Below, piece after piece: positions 47,600 to 64,000 of a stretch of DNA of 64,000 bases (positions within the stretch are counted from its first letter, which is position 1; every line of letters begins with the position of its first letter). The stretch is taken from NCBI GenBank assembly GCA_033065855.1, contig JAVXUO010002815.1, positions 144,735 through 208,734 of the forward strand, in the 5' to 3' direction. The notes below the pieces were generated by a model, which had not been told where the DNA came from, searched no databases, and saw only the letters and a program-made list of their open reading frames with translations. The position numbers and the translations under genes are program-made. The stretch is from Escallonia rubra (lineage: Eukaryota > Streptophyta > Magnoliopsida > Escalloniales > Escalloniaceae).

Positions 47600-48562
47600 T
47601 CACTGCATGATGAAAGAAGCCAAGCGTCTAATCAGATTCTTTCCATTCTCAGAATCGGGACTGAAGACATGAAAGCAGTGATCCTCCCCTTCAACCTCAA
47701 CCAGCTCCACTTCACCTCTCCACCCACTTTCTTTCACAGCTGCATGATACCGAGCACCTCGTTCCCTCAGCTCATCCTTCTCCGAGACACAGACCAGCAG
47801 CCTCGAACACCCAATCCCCGACAAGCTCGGCGCACCATCGGCAAACGGATTGATCATGGGATTATCGATTCCACCAGATGCCAATGGATAAACGAAACCC
47901 CATATCCTGCAAATCAAGTTCTCTTCACGGTTCACACTCGATTCGGACCCGATTGGCTTTGACCCCCAAAAGTATGGATGGGAGAGGAATCCCCCCAGTA
48001 TTTTCACATCTCCGTTCAATCGCTCCGTTCCTGCTCGAATGGCTAAATTATGCACAATATTAGCTCCTGCACTCTCACCACCTACATATAGCCGCGTAAA
48101 ATCTCCATGATTGACCAACCACGGCTCAAGATTGATATTGGTGTTGTGAACAGTGTGTGAAGCAACCCACTGAAGTGCAGCCCAACAGTCTTCATAAGCT
48201 GCGGGCAAAGCGTGCTCTGGGGCTAACCTGTACTCCACTGAGACAGCGAGAACTTTGGATTGGGAGACCAAGGCGGTGACATAGCGGTGGTCAAGGAAGG
48301 AAAAGGCAGATCCGGTGCAGAATCCGCCGCCATGGAAGTACACTAATACTGGAAGTTTCTGCGTGGCGTCAGTGATCTCTGGGAGGTAAAGTCGAGCTGA
48401 GATGTGAGGTGTGATGGAGATGTCCTTCGAGGAGACACCGGTGGTTGGGTCTTCTGGTGATGGTGGGACATGTGGTGAGTCTATGGGTCGCTCGACTGTG
48501 CCGTCTGCGTAAACGCGGACAAGTGGGAGAAGCTCGGAGGCGACCACCTTGTTCGAAGCCAT
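47600..48562 (-). CDS. Carboxylesterase (AtCXE12/13-like), copy 4
   Basis: An intronless 320-residue CXE starting at ATG 48562 (MASNKVVASELLPLVRV). HGGG is at 77-80. The nucleophile elbow is GESAG with Ser164, Glu replacing the usual Asp before the Ser, which is tolerated in many hydrolases. The acid is Asp263 (SEKDELRERG) and the base His295 (GEDHCFH). It is predicted active and cytosolic. It is the upstream-most member of the array, and all four genes lie in the same orientation as expected for unequal crossing-over. Its promoter is short: a hAT element begins 122 bp upstream of the ATG (48684/48685), so its regulation may depend on that insertion. Confidence 0.93.
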   Translation of the reverse strand: MASNKVVASELLPLVRVYADGTVERPIDSPHVPPSPEDPTTGVSSKDISITPHISARLYLPEITDATQKLPVLVYFHGGGFCTGSAFSFLDHRYVTALVSQSKVLAVSVEYRLAPEHALPAAYEDCWAALQWVASHTVHNTNINLEPWLVNHGDFTRLYVGGESAGANIVHNLAIRAGTERLNGDVKILGGFLSHPYFWGSKPIGSESSVNREENLICRIWGFVYPLASGGIDNPMINPFADGAPSLSGIGCSRLLVCVSEKDELRERGARYHAAVKESGWRGEVELVEVEGEDHCFHVFSPDSENGKNLIRRLASFIMQ

Positions 48563-48684
48563 GGCAATGTACAATACAGAGAACCAGAGATGGTGTTGTA
48601 AATTGATGTGTTATTGTGACACTCCCTATTCAAGTGCTGGGGGCACCGACGTGAGCCTTTCAGCAGTTACTCATGCAGTACTGC

Positions 48685-50220
48685 CGTCGGCGGAATCAGG
48701 ATTTTATCCCGGGGCTAAAAATTGTGGTGACGGGGTTGGCAAGGACCTTTCGACCAATACGCTCGTCGAACTTTATCTCGAACATTAGGACTATAATCCC
48801 AAATATTTGGACGCAACCCAGGATCCGCAATAAGCTCGTCAGAGTTGAACTCATCGCTAATTCTGCTTGAATGCCCGAAATGAACATCACGGTGCACAAT
48901 GGGAGCCTTGTCCCTTACTGTTGAAATTTGAGACTGTTGAATAATATATTGATTTATACGCTCATTCTTATTAGACTGTAATAACTTTTCCACCTTTGGT
49001 TTCTTTTGATAGAACCTTTCCATTCTGAAAAAAAAATTATTTTAAGTATCAATCTATCAATTATCAATCAAATAACCTAGTTAATTACAAATATTTTATT
49101 CTTTTACTTTTCCAGTCATGTTTTATTATCACGTTAACCTAATTAACTTAATTTCACCCCACCATTCAACTTAATCACATATCTGACATCTCAATCCAAT
49201 TGGGTCTCATCCTCCATCAATCATCTCAATTCTCAAATGCTCAATGCACAATTAACAACATATAATCAGCATGAAAATAATCTCAACTTTAAATGCACAA
49301 TTAACACAACCTAAAATTATCAATCAAATAATCAATGCTCAAATGGGATAAAAATTCAATTGGGTCCCATCCTCCATCAACAATCTCAAATCTTAGTGAT
49401 CAATGCACGATTAACATCCATAAAGCATCAATTAGTAATCTAAATTATCAAATACACAACTAACAACCTAAAATTATTAATCAAATAATCAATTCTCAAT
49501 AGCAAAAGAAATTGTTCAAAATGCACACTGACCTCGGTCCTCAAAAATCAGAACGGCGTCGTTGTCGCAATGTTGTTGGTGACTGAAACTCAAAGTCAGA
49601 TCTGCAATTTCACTATTTCAAGCGCCGTGACCGCCGAACGGCAGTGGCGGAACTTCCTCGGTTCGTGCGCCGGCTCGTAGACGGTAGATCTAAGCTAGAT
49701 CTATCACCCAGATCTGTTCTGGCCTGAGTCGCCGGAGTTGGGTGGGGACTGGCCGGAGTTGGGGTGGGGACCGCCGGACTGAGGAGGGCCTTCGCCGGCT
49801 TCGCGCTTCGGAATCGGAGGACGGACGGCGACCAACTGATGAGAGCCCAGTTGAGCCGACGAGACGACCGGTGGCCGTGGGTCGGTGGGTGGTGCCGGCG
49901 TACGGGCAGTGAGCTGCGGTGGCTGAGAGAGCCGAGAGAGGAGGACTGGAGGAGAGATGCCGGCGTCACGGCGACGGCGTGAGAGCTTCACTGACGCCAC
50001 GGCGTGACGGCGACCGACCGTCGACTGGTGTCCGACTGACCAACTGTCCGGTGACTGTGAGACTATGTGCCGGCCGAGAGAGGAGGAGAGAGAGAGAGAG
50101 AGAAAGGAAAAGTGGAAAAAAAAAAAAAAAACACTATATATATTTTTTTTTTCAAAATCTGAGGGGGGGCTATAGCCCCCCCCCCCCCCCCTCCCTCGTA
50201 CAAGCGTAGTTCCGCCCCTG
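48685..50220 (-). mobile_element. Internally deleted hAT element carrying a zf-MYM1-type transposase start
   Basis: The left end CGTCGGCGGAATCAGG and right end GTTCCGCCCCTG are degenerate CAGTGGCGG-type TIRs. AGTACTGC (48677-48684) and AGTACTAC (50221-50228) give a 7/8 duplication. The minus-strand frame 48715-49023 encodes residues typical of the N-terminus of TTF/zf-MYM1-like hAT transposases (LIADPGLRPNIWDY, NVRDKVRRAY, KGPCQPRHHNF). It then runs straight into the terminal sequence, so the rest of the transposase was deleted. The right half (49600-50140) is GC-rich, with a GA microsatellite (50088-50103) and a G7CTATAGC16-like hairpin at about 50163-50191. Confidence 0.75.
48715..49023 (-). 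pseudogene. Truncated zf-MYM1-like hAT transposase N-terminus
   Basis: It starts MERFYQKKPKVEKLLQ, the usual start of these transposases, and continues through VHRDVHFGHSSRISDEFNSD to the KGPCQP motif. No catalytic region follows, because the element end comes next. Confidence 0.75.
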
Positions 50221-50293
50221 AGTACTACTATTCAAATTGTTTTACACTTCCAAGTTCCAAGAGGATAAAATGATTCTAAAGCATACGTATAAG

Positions 50294-51316
50294 TAGGGCC
50301 AAAAATGAACCATGAACAGTTCGTCGGACGTTTGAAGCTCATTTATTAAAGAATCCAAACTTGAACATATAAAAGTATTTTCTGAATATGTTCGCAAACA
50401 CCTCGTTAAGCATGAATTTTTTTTGTAGAGTTCTAATGTTAAATTCGAGCTGTGAGTATAATTGTCAAGGAAGTTAGAAAACCTAAATCCAAATAGGTCA
50501 AAAAATCAACCTACATAACCCATCGATACGCAAGCCACATAGATGCTAATTATTCAAGCTCAAACATGTATGTTGTGCTTAATTTGCCCCTAAATTCGAT
50601 TTTTCACTCCTAGCAACGCTCTCTCTCTCATCTCAAACATAGACTATCTCCCTCGCACAGGCACACTCATACGCAAGCGCGCACACACACAAATCGGCCA
50701 TCATCACATTGCCCTTTTTCTCAGACACACACACCAACTAACATCATGTCGCCTCCCTCAGCGGCGTGCACATCTCTTTCTCAGACACACACATGACACA
50801 ACAATCAGCAACATTGCCTCCTCCAGCAATGTACACACACATGCACCCCTGCACCAGCCATCACGACAGAACAGGCACTTCTCAACATGATTCGATTCTT
50901 TGTAAAGATCCAGAGACTCATCGATATCAATTCGATCTCTGCGCTGTGTGTGATTTTTCGCGATTAGGTCAACAACAAGGTCTGGGAGATCAGCTTTTCG
51001 ATCATTTTTTCTACTAATTTGTTTTTTCATCTTTGAGTGGTTGGAATATTAGAATTTTCAGATCTGGAAATTTTATTTTCCTTTTGGTCTTATTGAACAA
51101 GAATACGAGCTTACGAGGCTTGAGTTTGGTTTGTATAGGTTAAATGAATGAGCCAAGCCAAGCCGAGTCTGAACTTTCTGAATGGTTTCACGAACAAGAG
51201 TTTAAAGGAACATCTAACCATCTTATACGAACTTGAGCCGAGTTCGAACATGGCCTCAACTATATGGATCGAACATGAACATGCCCATGTTCGGCTCCAA
51301 CTCGCATTACAGCCTT
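50294..51316. mobile_element. Possible hAT-type element with GAGCCGAG motifs
   Basis: It starts TAGGGCCAAAAATGAACC and may end GCTGTAATGC-complement at GCCTTA. Subterminal sequences carry AGCCGAG and GTTCGAAC motifs at the right (51150-51300) and AGTTCG motifs at the left. The flanks agree poorly (4/8), so the boundaries are uncertain. It includes AC-rich repeats (50690-50850). Confidence 0.3.
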
Positions 51317-51324
51317 ACATGCGA

Positions 51325-52579
51325 GGTTTAATTACACTTGGCACTCCTAAGGTTTACCGAAAATACACACAGCTCCACCTATCTATTTTTGTTACCATCC
51401 ACCCCTTGTGGTTTTTAGTATCTTTACCATAAAAATTCATGTCGTTAAGGGATCCATGAATTAAAGTTAGAACACCACACAATTTTTTGTGATCTACTGA
51501 AATTGCCCTTAGGATGTCTTCTCTTCTTCAGCCACCACTGACAACGTCCGGCTCACTCATACACCCGCACCCTTATCCTTCTCTACATATCCAAACACCA
51601 TCCCTATCCTTACATCAAACCTCATGAAAGAAGAAAGAAGGCAGTAAACTTGCCTTCTTCCAACTTTTAATTCTTGCTACGATCTCTTCTTTCCATCCCG
51701 CTACTTCTTTCCATCGTTATTAGATCCCATCTGGTTGTAGGTCAATTAGGACTCTTCATGTCAATGTAACACACAACACACACCCCCCAATGAACCACCA
51801 CTGGCACCGCTGCATCCCCTCTCCAAACACCATCCCACCCCCATACACCAATGCCCATCTCTCTCACGCACATATCACTCAGAACGGCGACCACCTGCAC
51901 ATCACCCAAACACTCTCACCCCCCACATGCGCACACACACAATCACACTGCACTTGACCACCTTTCAAGACACACACACCACCCCAACCACTCGCCATCA
52001 CCACCGTCGTCCGCCCCCACACCACTGCCACCAAACACCAAACCCTTTAACATAGCCATCAGCCACAATACCTGTTGACAACCACCACCGCTACCAACCA
52101 TAATAAACACAACCCAAAGCAAACCCAGATCTATACAAAGAATAATTTCGAGTTTAATTTGTGAGAGATATTGTGAATTGGAAGTGATTTGTGATTGCCT
52201 TTGTGAATGGTGTAGATCGTAATGCTGGATTTGTTTATGGTGTAGATCGGCAACGGTGAGTTCCTTTTTAATGGTGGTGGCGGGACGGTGGTGGTTGGGG
52301 TGTAGATCTAGCGGTGGTGAGTTTGTTTTCTGTCATGGTGGTGAGGCGGGATAGATATTGTTGTAGCACCGCCGAGCCATGTGGTGGCAGTGAACTGGTT
52401 TGAGCAGTAGGCGTGTGGAGTAATTTTATTTTTCTATCAAGGGAATTAACCTTTTTTTGATTAATTATGTTAACTCTATGACCTAAAATATAAGAAAGTG
52501 TATATTTGTGTAACTTCAATACATAGATAGAGCGGGTATAATAAGAGTGAACCTCAAGAGTGCCTACTATAATTAACCC
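51325..52579. mobile_element. Probable Mutator-like element, degenerate
   Basis: The ends GGTTTAATTACACTTGGCAC and the complement of GGGTTAATTATAGTAGGCAC are inverted, with the same GGGTTAATT start as the elements at 25181 and 36204. The flanking 9-mers TACATGCGA and TATAAACAA agree at only 5/9. The interior is C-rich on the plus strand with no recognisable protein. Confidence 0.5.
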
Positions 52580-53390
52580 TATAAACAAATAATGTGGTTA
52601 ATTGTTGTCTTTTACTCCAAAGAAAAACACAAGTGCAATACAACCCTTGTATATGCTTTTGCACGATATTCTACAACGAAGATCAATAGATCAACCTTAA
52701 TTCTAGTGGGTATCGTTTCAATTCAGCCTGTAAAATCATTTCGTCTCAAACAAAGGGACTTGGTAAATGGCCTCGAAGCACAAATTGTTGCATGGTGAAG
52801 TCTACCTGATTTTTTATATTTTTTTTTTTGGGTAAATAAGTCTGCCTGATTAAGTCCACCAAAAAGTGTAATTTAACGCACACCCTCTCCAACAAATATG
52901 CAATGGAACAGTTTAGACAGGGAACAAATATGCAATGGAGATGGGGGCGCGCGCGCACACGAACCTCTTTTCTGACTCCCCAGGTTGGGTCGCGCGCGCA
53001 GAGAGAGGGAGGGGGAGAGAGAGAGAGAGAGAGAGAGATGCAAAAGATCTACAACAAGGCATGCAAATGTACAAAACAAGGATGCACCTGTAAATGAGTG
53101 CCTTCACTTCTTCTTTAATTTGTTCTTATTTTCATACACATTAAGATACAATGTTAGCCACTATAAGTAACACAATGAATAGCAAAACCTTCGGTGGTCG
53201 TCACCAGAAGCATCCAAGACAATGGCATTACGTGAGGAACTTAGAGCGCTTACAAGCAAAAGAACTCTGGAATTAGAATGCGGGCCCCCTATGATCAATC
53301 AACTAAGCCTTCACTTGCACATCAACCAAGAGACCTACCGGCTTCTGTACATCGTACCTTGTTAGGAATCAAGAATTATAAGGCGACCCT
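52580..53390. other. Intergenic, 3' of ARIA
   Basis: No gene. A GCGCGCGC block and a GA microsatellite (about 52949-53038) are present, and the segment AACAAATATGCAATGGA occurs twice (about 52891 and 52924). Confidence 0.5.
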
Positions 53391-63461
<10,071 letters not shown>

Positions 63462-64000
63462 GGGAAGGTAAGGAGAGCGAGGGTTTGTTGGAGGTTGGGG
63501 GGATTTGGGATTGAATAGGGGCCAGATCGAGGGGTATTATGGGTAACGAAAATATTTTCTTTTTAGCTTTTGCGTTTGTACTTTTCCGGTGAATGACTGT
63601 GTCGGGTTCTGCACCGGCCGGATGGATCCGATGGGAGATGTGGGGGCCACTTAGCGTGGACCACTGGACTGGATGGGTGAGTGTGGGGCCAGGTCTTGTG
63701 GTGACACTTAAGTTATCTTTAACGTGGGCACGAGAACGAATTGATGGTCGGAAACTCGGGTCGGATTACCGCAATCCGATATCAGGGATGGTGGTAACAC
63801 TCCTTCGTTGTAACGCCTTTCTGTTATAGGAAGAAGGATCCTTCAAAAACACGTGAAAGCTCTCGGCGTAATCACGAACTTATGTAAAAAAAAATTTATC
63901 TTTTGTTATATGATATTTATCGTTGATTGTATCACGTCACTGTTAAGATTGTATAATTAAAAGTTATTTATGTAATATTTTGTTTGAAATTGATTTAGAT
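63462..64000 (-). promoter_or_regulatory. ARIA upstream region
   Basis: No gene is seen to the window edge. A G-box CACGTG with an ABRE-like ACGTG core lies at 63850-63855, about 390 bp upstream of the ATG. That would fit ABA-linked control, but a single motif is weak evidence. Confidence 0.35.

Overview
This is nuclear DNA from a flowering plant, most likely a eudicot. The genes have GT-AG introns, and the recognisable products are plant families: a CrRLK1L-type kinase, plant carboxylesterases, a cytosolic RPS16 and an ABF2-interacting ARM/BTB protein. The intergenic DNA is packed with copia, hAT and Mutator-like elements. I cannot name the species.

Left part (1-17 kb): a decayed terminal kinase exon (305-1951) is split by two separate hAT insertions, each with a perfect 8-bp target duplication. 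Then come a 1.4-kb solo LTR (4059-5498) and a copia element (5533-16394). A 6-kb hAT transposon with a nearly complete transposase gene (6684-12686) sits inside the zinc-knuckle codons of that copia element's gag.

Middle part (17.2-35.4 kb): this is the most interesting locus. Eight exons joined by GT-AG introns with consistent phases encode one predicted 782-residue protein. It has an N-terminal, apparently active CrRLK1L-like kinase, a linker built from a repeated exon module, and a C-terminal PBL/RLCK-like pseudokinase that has lost every catalytic motif. The architecture matches kinase-pseudokinase tandem kinase proteins, known in cereals as immune genes. Its introns hold an 1105-bp hAT element, an antisense copia element (23912-29832) itself split by a Mutator-like element (25181-26191), and a LINE remnant. 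The decayed exon at the left edge is homologous to the last exon of this gene, so the locus was probably once a tandem kinase array.

Right of the kinase (36-40 kb): a Mutator-like element (36204-37561), an F-box-associated-domain relic, a degenerate minisatellite, and RPS16 on the minus strand with a textbook ribosomal-protein promoter (telo-box plus six TGGGCY elements).

Carboxylesterase array (40.8-48.6 kb): four tandem minus-strand intronless genes of the AtCXE12/13-like group. Three have a complete Ser-Asp-His triad. The second has lost the oxyanion HGG, has Thr in place of the nucleophile Ser and Glu in place of Asp, so it is either a neofunctionalised enzyme or a dying copy.

Right end (48.6-64 kb): an internally deleted hAT element still carries the start of a zf-MYM1-type transposase. 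Further TIR-type elements follow. The last gene is a 19-exon minus-strand ARIA (ARM repeat protein interacting with ABF2; 714 residues predicted), with an hAT-like insertion in one intron and a long CT/AC microsatellite plus a 194-bp tandem duplication in its first intron.
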